A DNA stretch of 31,387 nt from DAOUBA01 sp034432855 (GCA_034432855.1 DAOUBA010000032.1:1-31387); one strand, 5' to 3'. Shown: positions 1-8,162, counted from the first letter of the stretch. Notes: generated from the letters alone by a model not told the origin. Translations and numbers: made by a program.

Positions 1-121
1 GGGTAGTCGGCAGCGGCAGATTGCTCTACCACAAAGATGCCCACACCGACAGATACAGGTTTTCAAGGTTCAGGTAGCCCCGGAGAGCAGTGCGCTCACC
101 TGGGCAGTTTTGTACCGGAAA

Positions 122-160
122 CTAGTTAGTTGGTTAGTTAGTTGGTTAGTTGGTTGGTTG
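122..160. repeat. GGTT/AGTT tetranucleotide microsatellite
   Basis: The tract consists of repeated GTTA/GTTG/GGTT units just upstream of the first DarA-like gene. It is close to the reverse complement of the AACC tract at 17607-17697. No function can be read from it. The preceding bases 1-121 show no supportable gene. Confidence 0.8.
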
Positions 161-176
161 CGCTGTGGGTGAAGTG

Positions 177-185
177 TGATACAAT
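177..185 (+). promoter_or_regulatory. Possible extended -10 promoter (TGA-TACAAT)
   Basis: TACAAT at 180-185 is preceded by TGA at 177-179, which fits the TGn extended -10 pattern. It lies just ahead of the Shine-Dalgarno GGAGG (193-197) of the first gene. A -35 box is weak (TTGGTT at 154-159, spacing too long), so the call rests on the extended -10 alone. Confidence 0.35.
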
Positions 186-201
186 TATAAGCGGAGGGAA
201 T

Positions 202-546
202 GTGACCGAGCCTGCCACGATCAATCAACTGGTGATCGCCACAGTCGCCGGTGCCCAGGCCGGTTCGCTGACAGAGCGCCTGACCCGCGACGGCTTTTAC
301 GTCACCCAGGTGGATTCCAGCGGCGGCGTGCTGTACGAGGCCACACTCTCGCTGCTCATCGGCCTCGACCGGGCGCGCCTGCCACGCCTGCTCGAGATCA
401 TCCGCGAGTGTTGCCGCACGCGCCGGCGCTTCGTCCCCGCTCATGTCGAGGCGCCGCTGCTCGAAGTCCAGCCGGTGATGATCGAGGCAGAAGTGGGTGG
501 CGCGACAGTCTACGTGCTCGACGTCGAACGCTTTGAGCAATTATAA
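202..546 (+). CDS. Cyclic-di-AMP receptor-like protein (DarA/PstA family), copy 1
   Basis: This 114-residue protein is assigned to the DarA/PstA family (PF06153), trimeric PII-like proteins that bind cyclic di-AMP. What is seen: the pattern VTQVDSSGGVL followed by TLSLLIGLD, which matches the family signature 'T.(L/V).STGGFL..GNTT.LIG(V/L)'. The motif is more diverged here than in copy 2, with no 'GN' between the two halves. The start is set at GTG 202, which has GGAGG at 193-197. An upstream ATG at 142 lies inside the microsatellite and would add 20 unlikely residues. It is followed after 12 bp by copy 2 on the same strand, so the two are probably co-transcribed. Which ligand is bound is unknown, since PII-like folds diverge readily. 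Confidence 0.75.
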   Translation: MTEPATINQLVIATVAGAQAGSLTERLTRDGFYVTQVDSSGGVLYEATLSLLIGLDRARLPRLLEIIRECCRTRRRFVPAHVEAPLLEVQPVMIEAEVGGATVYVLDVERFEQL

Positions 547-558
547 AGCGAGGCTCAA

Positions 559-822
559 ATGAAGCTGATTATCGCCATCGTTCGTGACATAGATGCTGGC
601 CCGGTGATCGAGCAACTGGTGGCCCACAACTACCGCGTCACCCGCGTGGCCAGCACCGGCGGCTTTTTGCGGCGCGGCAATGCCACGCTGCTCATCGGCG
701 TCGAGGAGCAACAGGTGCAGCCGGTCATTGATCTGCTCCGTGATACGTGCAGTCCCCCCGAACCCACCCATCATCGCGCCACGATCTTTGTCGTAGATGC
801 CCCCTATTTTGAACAAGTCTAG
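559..822 (+). CDS. Cyclic-di-AMP receptor-like protein (DarA/PstA family), copy 2
   Basis: The 87-residue protein carries the canonical family signature, TRVASTGGFLRRGNATLLIG at about residues 28-47, followed by a valine-rich strand ending in FVVDAPYFEQV. It is shorter than typical DarA proteins (about 105-110 residues). It lies 12 bp after copy 1, and its 3' end overlaps the first codons of the MFS transporter gene by up to 26 bp. The arrangement suggests a three-gene unit in which nucleotide-sensing proteins accompany a transporter. A regulatory link to the transporter is inference only, though c-di-AMP is known to control transporters in other bacteria. Confidence 0.8.
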   Translation: MKLIIAIVRDIDAGPVIEQLVAHNYRVTRVASTGGFLRRGNATLLIGVEEQQVQPVIDLLRDTCSPPEPTHHRATIFVVDAPYFEQV

Positions 823-2146
823 ACTCCGAGCGCGTTCCGTAGTGGCGGAACGTTGCCTCTCTCTGCGTCTCTGGGGAGTGCGCCTGCGGCGGCGCATCGC
901 CTCGTTCACCGCCGGCGGCAGGTGGACGGAGCAGTTGCGTCCTTCCGAGCGGTGGAACCTGCGCTGGTTCTGGTTCGATGGGCTCTTTGCGAACGCCAGC
1001 GATGCTATTGTCGTCGCTTATCTCTCGCTGTTCGTGCTGGCGTTGGGCGCCAGTCGCGCCCAGATCGGCTTGATGAGTGCGCTCTCCAGTTTGAGCGCGG
1101 CCCTGTTCCTCTTGCCCGGGGCGAGTCTCGTCGAGCGTTGGGGGCGACGTAAGCCGCTCGTGGTGTCCACCGGCGGCGGGGTGGGGCGCGCGACACTGCT
1201 GTTGTTGGCGCTCCTGCCGCTGGCCTTCTCCGGTCAGACGGCGATCGCGGTGGCGATCGCGCTGATCGTCCTGCGCAGCGTGGCCGGCAACCTGTGTTTC
1301 CCCGCCTGGATGTCGCTCACGGCCGACATTGTGCCGCTCTCGTGGCGCGGGCGCTATTTCTCGTCGCGCAACATCGTGATGAGCGTGGCGGGCATGGCGA
1401 TGACGTACCTGGTCGGCCTGCTCATCACCCGCGTTGGCGGCCTCGCCGGCTATCAGATGGCACTGGGGCTGGCGTTCGCCATCGGTGTGATCTCCACGTA
1501 CAGTTTCGCCCGCATCCACGAACCGCCCCTCACGACCCCGCCGAAAACAGGCCATAATGCGAGAGGCTCTCTTTTCCGGCACCTGCGCGCGTATCCGGGC
1601 TTTGTTGCCTTCTGCGGGACGGCTACGCTGTGGAATTTCTCCCTCAATATCGCCGGGCCGTTCTTCACCGTCTACCTGGTCGAGGGATTGGGGGCCGCTG
1701 CCAGTATGGTGGGGCTGCTCAGCGTGGTCAGTGGTCTGGCTGCGTTGCCCGGCCAGCGGCTTTTTGGTATTCTCGCCGACCGTTGGGGGCCGCGCCGGGT
1801 ACAACTTCTCGCCGGCCTGCTGATTCCCATCCTGCCGTTGTGCTGGCTGCTGGTACGCTCGCCGTGGCACGTGGTGCCGATTGATATGGCGGGTGGTTTT
1901 CTGTGGGCCGGCTACAACCTTGCCGCGTTCAACTTCCTTCTGACCTTGATGCCGGAGGAACGCCGGGCACGCTTTTCGGCGTTACACCAGGTCTTGGTGA
2001 CGGTGGCTCAGGCCGGAGGGGCGGCATTGGGCGGCGTGGTGGCCGAGACCTGGGGATACAAAACCATCTTTGTCATCTCGGGCATTGGGCGGTTGCTCGC
2101 GGCGCTGCTCTTCGCCCGTTTCGTCCACCCGTCGGAGAAGCAGTAA
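797..2146 (+). CDS. MFS transporter
   Basis: This is a 449-residue multi-spanning membrane protein with about 12 hydrophobic segments from about residue 65 to the C-terminus. A major-facilitator loop motif between TM2 and TM3 reads LVERWGRRKPLV; a second one in the C-terminal half reads FGILADRWGPRRV. The N-terminal ~50 residues are basic and possibly cytosolic. The start is uncertain: ATG 797 overlaps the previous gene by 26 bp, and GTG 842 is an alternative that removes the overlap. The substrate cannot be told from sequence. It is close to a drug/sugar efflux-type MFS by general appearance. Confidence 0.8.
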   Translation: MPPILNKSRLRARSVVAERCLSLRLWGVRLRRRIASFTAGGRWTEQLRPSERWNLRWFWFDGLFANASDAIVVAYLSLFVLALGASRAQIGLMSALSSLSAALFLLPGASLVERWGRRKPLVVSTGGGVGRATLLLLALLPLAFSGQTAIAVAIALIVLRSVAGNLCFPAWMSLTADIVPLSWRGRYFSSRNIVMSVAGMAMTYLVGLLITRVGGLAGYQMALGLAFAIGVISTYSFARIHEPPLTTPPKTGHNARGSLFRHLRAYPGFVAFCGTATLWNFSLNIAGPFFTVYLVEGLGAAASMVGLLSVVSGLAALPGQRLFGILADRWGPRRVQLLAGLLIPILPLCWLLVRSPWHVVPIDMAGGFLWAGYNLAAFNFLLTLMPEERRARFSALHQVLVTVAQAGGAALGGVVAETWGYKTIFVISGIGRLLAALLFARFVHPSEKQ

Positions 2147-2150
2147 GCCG

Positions 2151-2258
2151 CTATTGTTTCGGGCGATACTCCCGTATCACGTTGTTATGCCAGACGAGCA
2201 ACACGGGGCATAGCGGGTAGTCGCGCCCGGCGGCGTCGCTCTGCGGTGTGTGTCTCAT
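2151..2258 (-). CDS. Possible 35-residue small protein, unrecognised
   Basis: An ATG-initiated frame at 2258 runs to a TAG at 2151, directly downstream of the 215-residue gene on the same strand (22 bp gap). The C-terminal part reads like structured protein (LCPVLLVWHNNVIREYRPKQ). The ribosome site is poor. It may be a real small gene of the same transcript or the remnant 3' end of a larger one. It covers most of the gap between the convergent MFS gene and the next gene. Confidence 0.3.
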   Translation of the reverse strand: MRHTPQSDAAGRDYPLCPVLLVWHNNVIREYRPKQ

Positions 2259-2280
2259 TTTTCGCCGGGCCATCGTCGGG

Positions 2281-2928
2281 CTACCACTCTATGTCCCACT
2301 CGTCGGGCAACTCGTTGAGCTGCATCAGGAAGTTAAAGTTCCCCTCGCCGGCCGTGCGGGTCAACTGGCGGATGATGGCGTCCGGGTTGTCGTAGGGGCC
2401 GGAGATATAGAACGGCTTGCCGTCTTTGCCGAACTCGACCTTTCCGCTGCGCGGGTGCGCCTGCGGGCCGTCGAGGATGCGCTGCGCAAGCCCAAAGTCT
2501 TTGTGAGGGCGGAAGCCGAACCTGGCGGCGTACTCGATGCTACCGTAGATGATCTCGTGAGCCAGGGCGGGCGGGATTTCGAGGGGTTTGCCCGGCAGCA
2601 TTTTCGGCAAGTAACGACGGCGGAACTCGCGCGGCGGGATGTTGGCGTTGCAGTAGGCATCTTTGACGCCCAGGCAGTAATAGTCTACCAGGTAGCAGCC
2701 GAACGCGATGTTGCGATCGGGTTGGCGGCGGGCCACGACGATGACCGCCATGCCGCCTTCGTCCCACCCCCTTTGCGTCCAGCAGCCTTCGATGGGGTAG
2801 TTGCGCGCCTGGCGGATGTGCTGGTGCGGAGACATTGACTTCGGCGTGCGTTCTCGTTGGCGCACTGCCTTGACCCTGGCACGCTGTTTGAGCGCTTTCT
2901 GTTGCTTCTTCTTGTCGCCTTTTTTCAC
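2281..2928 (-). CDS. Conserved-looking hypothetical protein, 215 aa
   Basis: I do not recognise the family. The start is GTG at 2928 because AAGGAGG sits nine bases upstream (2938-2944); a longer frame to 3096 lacks such a site and looks non-coding. The protein opens with a very basic stretch (about residues 1-30, rich in K/R/Q). A dense conserved-looking region follows around residues 45-110 (IEGCW, GWDEGGMAVIVVARR, CYLVDYYCLGVKD), then an acidic C-terminus. The basic N-terminus suggests nucleic-acid contact, but no catalytic motif is evident. It lies about 110 bp downstream of the KTSC gene on the same strand. Confidence 0.65.
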   Translation of the reverse strand: MKKGDKKKQQKALKQRARVKAVRQRERTPKSMSPHQHIRQARNYPIEGCWTQRGWDEGGMAVIVVARRQPDRNIAFGCYLVDYYCLGVKDAYCNANIPPREFRRRYLPKMLPGKPLEIPPALAHEIIYGSIEYAARFGFRPHKDFGLAQRILDGPQAHPRSGKVEFGKDGKPFYISGPYDNPDAIIRQLTRTAGEGNFNFLMQLNELPDEWDIEW

Positions 2929-3037
2929 GGGACTGTTCCTCCTTGTTCCGGCTCCAGGCACAGGCGCAGCAGGAAGTCCGATGATTTCGGAGAACGCCTC
3001 CAGGTGTTCAGGTACCCATAGCCTCAGATTGGGGATT

Positions 3038-3247
3038 CTAACCAACTCGCTTGTATTGGTAAACGCCCTTGATGTGCGCGTGAAAGTACTTCCCATGCGA
3101 AGGGGCGCTCATGAGTGCCTGGTAGACTGATGGCACAGCGTAGTACTGGTATATCCCGCCGTTGTGGAACTCGATTTCCAAAGTTTGAGTGGCCTCGTCG
3201 TATCCCACAGAGCGGAGATTGCTGGAGTCAACCGGCTGGCGAATCAT
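3038..3247 (-). CDS. KTSC-domain protein
   Basis: This 69-residue protein matches the KTSC domain (PF13619) along its whole length: DSSNLRSVGYD at the N-terminus, then LEIEFHNGGIYQYYAVP, then SAPSHGKYFHAHI. The domain is found at the C-terminus of some lysyl-tRNA synthetases and as stand-alone small proteins; its role is not established, and RNA binding is only a suggestion in the literature. ATG 3247 has GAGG five bases upstream. It starts 35 bp after the last gene of the pAgo operon on the same strand, so read-through transcription is possible, but its composition resembles the GC-rich flank. Confidence 0.8.
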   Translation of the reverse strand: MIRQPVDSSNLRSVGYDEATQTLEIEFHNGGIYQYYAVPSVYQALMSAPSHGKYFHAHIKGVYQYKRVG

Positions 3248-3282
3248 TGTGACCTCAGCTTGTTGTGCTCGCTGTACCTCAA

Positions 3283-4422
3283 TTACGATACCTCCAGACT
3301 ACGCCTCAACTCTGCTACACGACTCTCCTCCCATTGAGGGTATTGAGCAGGCACGGTGAGGAATTCTTTCCAGGCGTCGTTGATCAAGATCAGGATGTTG
3401 ATGTTCCCTGATACTGGAGATTGTTCATTAAAAGCCTTGAGACCCACCCCTGTGCACCCACAGTACACAAGTTGAGCAAGGCGTTCCAACAAAGCCGGAG
3501 GATAGCAGAGTGCGTAGTCCTGGGGCACATTGTGACCGGTCAGGGTCACATAGTCATCCCAACGTTGTTCAATTTGGCGCGCATCGGTCCCTAGCCCTAA
3601 AAGATCAAGCATTTTCACGATGCCCCGCAGTCGGGCGTCATCAGATGGATGTGTAGCTCCTACGTCGTCAGGCCCCGGCCAGAAAACATCGTCGCTCCGG
3701 CTACTGGAGCAGAGCCGCAAGTTGGCCCAACCGTAGGCGGGGCCAACCAAATAGGTGGCGATCATATCACTGGCAAATTCGGCTGTCCAGGCATCTACCC
3801 ATTGCTCTTGTACTCGCTCGAGTATGACCTCGTACTCTGGCGGTTTCTGTTCATCGCGGACACGCTGCTTCTCCGCAGCAAAGTGGGCTCTCAGTTCTTC
3901 GTGAAAGCGGCCTAGCAACTCATCGCGTTGCTTGCGAATCAATATGTGACCCAGTTCATGGAACATATCTGGCAAACCCAAAAGCGAGTGTTCCTCAAGT
4001 GCCGGCACACCTATCAGGTTGAAGAGAGGCTGTGACCAGTAATAATCTTTGCTCAAGGCGGACACAACGGGTACAGGGAGAGGGTAGTCAATCTGGCTAG
4101 CAACTCGACTGATCAAGGTGAAGAAGTAATGATCAGACGGCCCATAGTGCAGGACAGCGGGTACCGGAAACCATTCCAGTAGCTTGATCCACTGAGCCCG
4201 AAGACGGTAATCCCGAAGGTTGTTCGCCAGGAGTGGTGGTGTTCCCAGGGTAGGGTCTGCCATCAGTCCTGCGATCTCGCCTTCGATCTGGGCGATCCAG
4301 TCCAGAATCTGGGTCACATACTCTGTGATATCTGGATGGTGTTCTCTATGCTCCAAAAGAGAGCGGAGCACCTGGCAACGGCGTACGAGGTCATAGAACA
4401 GGCCACGGAGGAAATCGCCCAT
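3283..4422 (-). CDS. HELGH metallopeptidase-like protein of the pAgo operon
   Basis: This is a 379-residue protein of unknown family. Numbered from ATG 4422, it has HELGH (H155, E156, H159), followed about 56 residues later by WTAEFASDMIATY, where E215 and D219 form an E-x3-D element. That pairing is the usual zinc-ligand layout of gluzincin metallopeptidases. The N-terminal 120 residues look helical, and no signal peptide or membrane segment is visible, so it is probably cytosolic. ATG 4422 overlaps the TGA of the preceding gene (TGATG) and has GGAG upstream; ATG 4434 is an alternative. It is the last gene of the pAgo operon. Peptidase activity is inferred from the motif only. A structural zinc or effector role is also possible. 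Confidence 0.6.
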   Translation of the reverse strand: MGDFLRGLFYDLVRRCQVLRSLLEHREHHPDITEYVTQILDWIAQIEGEIAGLMADPTLGTPPLLANNLRDYRLRAQWIKLLEWFPVPAVLHYGPSDHYFFTLISRVASQIDYPLPVPVVSALSKDYYWSQPLFNLIGVPALEEHSLLGLPDMFHELGHILIRKQRDELLGRFHEELRAHFAAEKQRVRDEQKPPEYEVILERVQEQWVDAWTAEFASDMIATYLVGPAYGWANLRLCSSSRSDDVFWPGPDDVGATHPSDDARLRGIVKMLDLLGLGTDARQIEQRWDDYVTLTGHNVPQDYALCYPPALLERLAQLVYCGCTGVGLKAFNEQSPVSGNINILILINDAWKEFLTVPAQYPQWEESRVAELRRSLEVS

Positions 4423-4859
4423 CACTTTCTCCACATCCTGCGGAATACCTCTGCTGTATCCAGGCCCGCAGTCGCAGCCAATTCGTCCAACAACTCTATA
4501 TCTCCCTCATTGAGTCCTTGACCGTCTTGCGAAAGTCGGTCCCTGGTTGACATCAGATCTTCCACGTAGTGGGCCATTGTCCCTCTATGAGCCTGGCGAA
4601 TCCGTTCCACGATGGATGCTGGAATGGATAATGGGGGTTGCTGGCTGGTATGCTCGATCACTGGGGCGAACTCGGCCAGCAATGTTTCCAGAACGCTGAC
4701 CATGAGTCGCCGGTAAGAGGCCATTTGCTCCACAGGAATGTCTTGCCCTCCGACCAAGCCATAGAATTGCTTTTTCAAGGCCACAACCGCTTGATTCAGT
4801 TCCTTGGCCAGGTCAGCGCTTGCCTTGTAGTGGTGAGACAATACTCCCAGGTCACTCAT
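4422..4859 (-). CDS. Small helical protein of the pAgo operon, unknown family
   Basis: The 145-residue protein has no motif that I recognise. It looks almost entirely alpha-helical (for example SADLAKELNQAVVALKK near residues 14-30), with no membrane segment or signal peptide. The start ATG 4859 overlaps the stop of the Argonaute gene as ATGA and has AAAGGAG nine bases upstream. Its own TGA overlaps the next start. This tight coupling on both sides argues that it is made together with the Argonaute and the HELGH protein, perhaps as an adaptor or an inhibitor. The latter is inference. Confidence 0.65.
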   Translation of the reverse strand: MSDLGVLSHHYKASADLAKELNQAVVALKKQFYGLVGGQDIPVEQMASYRRLMVSVLETLLAEFAPVIEHTSQQPPLSIPASIVERIRQAHRGTMAHYVEDLMSTRDRLSQDGQGLNEGDIELLDELAATAGLDTAEVFRRMWRK

Positions 4860-7249
4860 GGGATCATTCTCCTTTCAACCGTTAGGTCAACAGAAGCAAC
4901 GACATCTTCATTGTCTTCCTCATCTGGTTCGCCCTCATCGCCGTAGAGAGCCTTTTCCTCGTCTGCTTCGGCAGCAATTGGCTCCAGAAAGTCATCTGCC
5001 AATTTGATGGTCAGTGGTAGACGGGCGCATCGGTCGGGTGCGGCCCAGATCAACTGGGAAAGGGCAAAGATGTCCTCCACGACCCAATGGATGTTCAAAT
5101 CGCCGACGATGATGCAGGCATGTAAAGGCTTCGCTGTTCCAGGCAGATCAAAAGGCCAGCCGGTGTTACATACGAACCCCTCGCGACTGTCGTCTTGAGA
5201 AACGTAGTAGGCCCCAATCCGGGGATTTACCAATGAACCGTCTGTTCGTTCTTCCACAATCCGCAGGCGAAAGGCACTCGTTTTGCGGATATCCACCACG
5301 CCCACAATGACATCATCGGGAAGAAGTTCTTCGCTTTTCAGTTGCCTTACAGCCTGCTGAATGCCTGCTTGCTCGGACCCATAGGTGCAGCCGTCGCGAT
5401 GGATAACCAATGACCGTGGGCGGATTCTCAACGTCGTCAGGTGCCTATACAGCGTGTCGTGCAGGATGGTTGCCATCTGGTTGCGGGTCAGCTTCTCTTT
5501 CTGTTTGGATGGGAAATCCTCAAAGAAACATTGACGGGCGTTTTGGAAAACGAACGTGAAGCCTGCTCTACCGTTGAGCACGTCAATTCCCACATAGGCT
5601 TCGTAGTGCAAAGGAGTCTCCAAGGCCCACGGCCACATACGGTTGACGTTCAACAGACCAAAGGCAGTATTGCGCAGATAAGAAGCGAATTTGCCCTTAG
5701 GATCGGGCTTGAGGGTGTAGGTTGGCTGGCCGCTGGACGTCACCTGCTGATAAAAGGAAAGGATCTTGCGGGCCGTCGCACATTGGAATTGGAGAGCGGG
5801 CCAGAAGCAGCGCTTCAGGTAATTGTGCAGATCTTTGGCGGCACTCACCGGCAGGATTAGCAGAGCGTAGCCCCGCTTGATACCATTGGTCTGAACAGCA
5901 TCCTCAAACGCTTTGACTTGCTGCCTCAAAGAACGTGCCTGCCGGTCGTCATAGAGTATCGGAATGGGTTGATACTCGTATGGGGAAAACTGCTGGAGAG
6001 TCTTTCGGAATTCCTCCTGGAAATGCTCACCAACGTTGCGGGGTAGACTTTGGGGGATGAATATGTACTGAGCAGGGAGCTCTGATGCTCCCAACGGCCC
6101 AATCTCTGGGGATGCGAGATATTCCAACCTGGTGAAACCGAGCTCCTTGATGTCAATGCCATCATCTTCACGATACCGCTTGACGTGCAGAACAGTATTG
6201 TGCCCAAAACGTTGATCTGGGACCGGGAAGTACCGTTTGGGCACCTTATGAGGCACAGGGGCAACCTGAACCCGGGTCTCGCCCAGATAGACGTCTCCAA
6301 AGAACTCCCCAACGATTTGAACAGTCTCTTGGAAGCGGCTGGTCGGTTCTCTCGCCGAACGCGGGTGGATGGCCTTGACCCTGGGATCGTCGGTTGGATA
6401 CAGCAAGCGACATAGGGCAGCAGCGCCGTAACGCTCCTTTCCGCTGCCTGGGTAGCGGTAAAGGATCGCAGGGCTGTTTGGGTCTAACGTTTGGATGTAG
6501 TCTGGCCACGGCTTACTGCATTGGTTGCGTGTGTGATCATAGACGGTACGGATTTCACCGGTCCGTTCGTCTTTGAATTTCTGCTCGCCGATGGAATTGC
6601 CTGTCAAGCCACGTAACTGGATACGGTACCAGCGATGACCGAACTGATAGAGACAATGACGCAGGCGAAAATCGTTGAGGTTGCCTCCTTGTGCTCGCTG
6701 AAGAAGGAACATAGTATCCACGTACTTGTAGGTCAAATCTACCAGCAGGAACATCCTCGCATTATCAAGGGCTACCACCATGTGATAGAACCCGCCGAAG
6801 ATATCCACCTCACGATCTGGCTCTGAGGCATTGAGAGGGCTCTTATGGAAGTAGGTTCGCCCAGAGCCCCACAAATCGTTGTGACGCATGAGAGGTGTTC
6901 GGAAAGCGTATTGCAGGAAGCTAAGAGCGATAGGAAGCGTGTCGGGGTTCAAGTGACTGAAGTCAAGCCGCTCAGTTTGACTGTAAGGCACGAGGGTGGC
7001 CACATGGGGCGTTAGTGGCTGTTCTAACCTGGGCTGAGCATCGGTTGGCACGGCGACGTAGTATTGGTCCTCCCGACGGGTGAGGGCGACGGGCATTTGC
7101 AACTCGTAGGCCAGGTTCTTCGTCAGGAGATAGACATTCCGGTAAAAATGATCCCCAGATGGCAGGCCCCTGATCTCAAAAAGTTGGTAGGCGCAACTGA
7201 GTTCCTTCAGGTTCCTGATCTGGAACAAGTTCAATCGGTGACAAGTCAC
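4856..7249 (-). CDS. Long prokaryotic Argonaute with PIWI active-site residues
   Basis: The 797-residue protein is a guide-dependent nuclease candidate. Numbered from GTG 7249: N-terminal region about 1-380; a MID-like region about 385-535 with the 5'-guide-pocket-like segment YLKRCF...QFQCATARK; and a PIWI domain about 545-755. PIWI signatures: YVGIDV (D556), SLVIHRDG (D619), KPLHACIIVG (H710, the position of the fourth DEDX residue), and RLPLTIKLAD near the end. E585 in KQKEKL is the best candidate for the glutamate finger. The tetrad therefore looks intact (DEDH). GTG 7249 is chosen because GGAGG lies six bases upstream; ATG 7318 would add 23 residues. The last ~38 residues form an unusual acidic tail. 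The 5' end overlaps the nuclease gene by 74 bp. Guide and target type (DNA or RNA) cannot be told. Confidence 0.88.
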   Translation of the reverse strand: MTCHRLNLFQIRNLKELSCAYQLFEIRGLPSGDHFYRNVYLLTKNLAYELQMPVALTRREDQYYVAVPTDAQPRLEQPLTPHVATLVPYSQTERLDFSHLNPDTLPIALSFLQYAFRTPLMRHNDLWGSGRTYFHKSPLNASEPDREVDIFGGFYHMVVALDNARMFLLVDLTYKYVDTMFLLQRAQGGNLNDFRLRHCLYQFGHRWYRIQLRGLTGNSIGEQKFKDERTGEIRTVYDHTRNQCSKPWPDYIQTLDPNSPAILYRYPGSGKERYGAAALCRLLYPTDDPRVKAIHPRSAREPTSRFQETVQIVGEFFGDVYLGETRVQVAPVPHKVPKRYFPVPDQRFGHNTVLHVKRYREDDGIDIKELGFTRLEYLASPEIGPLGASELPAQYIFIPQSLPRNVGEHFQEEFRKTLQQFSPYEYQPIPILYDDRQARSLRQQVKAFEDAVQTNGIKRGYALLILPVSAAKDLHNYLKRCFWPALQFQCATARKILSFYQQVTSSGQPTYTLKPDPKGKFASYLRNTAFGLLNVNRMWPWALETPLHYEAYVGIDVLNGRAGFTFVFQNARQCFFEDFPSKQKEKLTRNQMATILHDTLYRHLTTLRIRPRSLVIHRDGCTYGSEQAGIQQAVRQLKSEELLPDDVIVGVVDIRKTSAFRLRIVEERTDGSLVNPRIGAYYVSQDDSREGFVCNTGWPFDLPGTAKPLHACIIVGDLNIHWVVEDIFALSQLIWAAPDRCARLPLTIKLADDFLEPIAAEADEEKALYGDEGEPDEEDNEDVVASVDLTVERRMIP

Positions 7250-8162
7250 AGTATACCTCCTGGCAAAGCTTCCTGAAGTTGCAATACTGGCAGGACCGGA
7301 AACTACGTGCCGGTTCAAAGTCCTCTGTTGACTGACTCTCCCACTTGTGATCCCCGACTAGGTCGCGGATGGTCGTGATACTGCGGTAGATGAAATCCTC
7401 GGTATCCTGCAACCGTTCCGCGGTGATCGTGTGCGGAGTGAAAGCATTCTTCAGTAGGTTGACTTCTTTGGCGACAATATCCTCCGGACGAATTCGGGGC
7501 CATTTGCGAGTCACACTCAGAGCATAGACCAGTACTTGGTGAGAGTAATCGTTGGCGTCGGCAGCAGCAACCTTCCAGTCAATGATCACTGGATGACCTC
7601 TAGCGTTAAAGAACATCAGGTCTGGTTGAGACAGAATTATAGCATCGTCCATTGTGAACGAGAGGAACTGTTTATCGTCGTCACAGTAGAGGCCGTTATG
7701 AGCACGGATTTCCTCAAGAAGGCCTTGTTGCTCAGACAGGTTCGTAAAGCAAGTGCGAACGGTGTTCAAGGCCTGTTGGAGCTGGGCTTCGCCAATCTCC
7801 TGACCGTACTCGTGTTCATACAGTGCAGCGTAGCGAATGCCGGCCGCGCTCTTGGTCAAACCCGGTGTGCGGTATTCCTGCTGGCGTGAGAAAGTGAATT
7901 GCTGACGTGCCATGTCCAGTGTGCAATCAATGACTGTGGCGACATCCAGCCTTCCACCAGTCCTCAGTTGCGGTATCAGGAACCGGTTGATGCCATCGTG
8001 AACAACCGCACCTTGCCATTTCGCTAAGCCTCGCAATTGCTTGAGAATAAACGCCTCGCGTCTCAACCGGTCCTTGGCCCTGGGAGATGCTATAATTTGG
8101 CTGAAGAGATACTGACGTTGACATCGGCGGAAGATGTTGTGGGCAGAAATAGACCATTTCAT
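7176..8162 (-). CDS. Cas4/RecB-like PD-(D/E)XK nuclease with Fe-S cysteines
   Basis: The 328-residue protein has all the marks of the Cas4/AddB-type exonuclease group (PF12705/PF01930-like). C14 comes in RRCQRQYLF; H55 in GAVVHDGI; P180-D181; D195-W196-K197 in IIDWKV; Q209 in HQVLVYAL; and C291-x2-C294-x5-C300 near the C-terminus. The four cysteines should bind one [4Fe-4S] cluster, and D181/D195/K197 form the metal-dependent nuclease site. It lies 15 bp after the regulator gene, and its 3' end overlaps the Argonaute gene. It probably processes DNA for, or degrades DNA found by, the Argonaute; Cas4-like nucleases are known pAgo neighbours, but the partnership here is inferred from position. 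Confidence 0.85.
   Translation of the reverse strand: MKWSISAHNIFRRCQRQYLFSQIIASPRAKDRLRREAFILKQLRGLAKWQGAVVHDGINRFLIPQLRTGGRLDVATVIDCTLDMARQQFTFSRQQEYRTPGLTKSAAGIRYAALYEHEYGQEIGEAQLQQALNTVRTCFTNLSEQQGLLEEIRAHNGLYCDDDKQFLSFTMDDAIILSQPDLMFFNARGHPVIIDWKVAAADANDYSHQVLVYALSVTRKWPRIRPEDIVAKEVNLLKNAFTPHTITAERLQDTEDFIYRSITTIRDLVGDHKWESQSTEDFEPARSFRSCQYCNFRKLCQEVYCDLSPIELVPDQEPEGTQLRLPTF

Noticed and set aside
725..1870. 381-residue minus-strand open frame opposite the MFS gene
   Set aside because: Low-complexity Arg/Gln/Glu/His composition from reading the complement of a GC-rich membrane-protein gene.
4856..7249. Short pAgo with an APAZ partner
   Set aside because: The protein has nearly 800 residues with N-terminal, MID and PIWI-like regions and PIWI catalytic residues, unlike short pAgos (MID-PIWI only, catalytically inactive).
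7176..8162. Genuine CRISPR-associated Cas4
   Set aside because: Motifs fit the Cas4/RecB nuclease group, but no CRISPR array or other cas gene is visible and it overlaps the pAgo gene, so it is better described as pAgo-associated.
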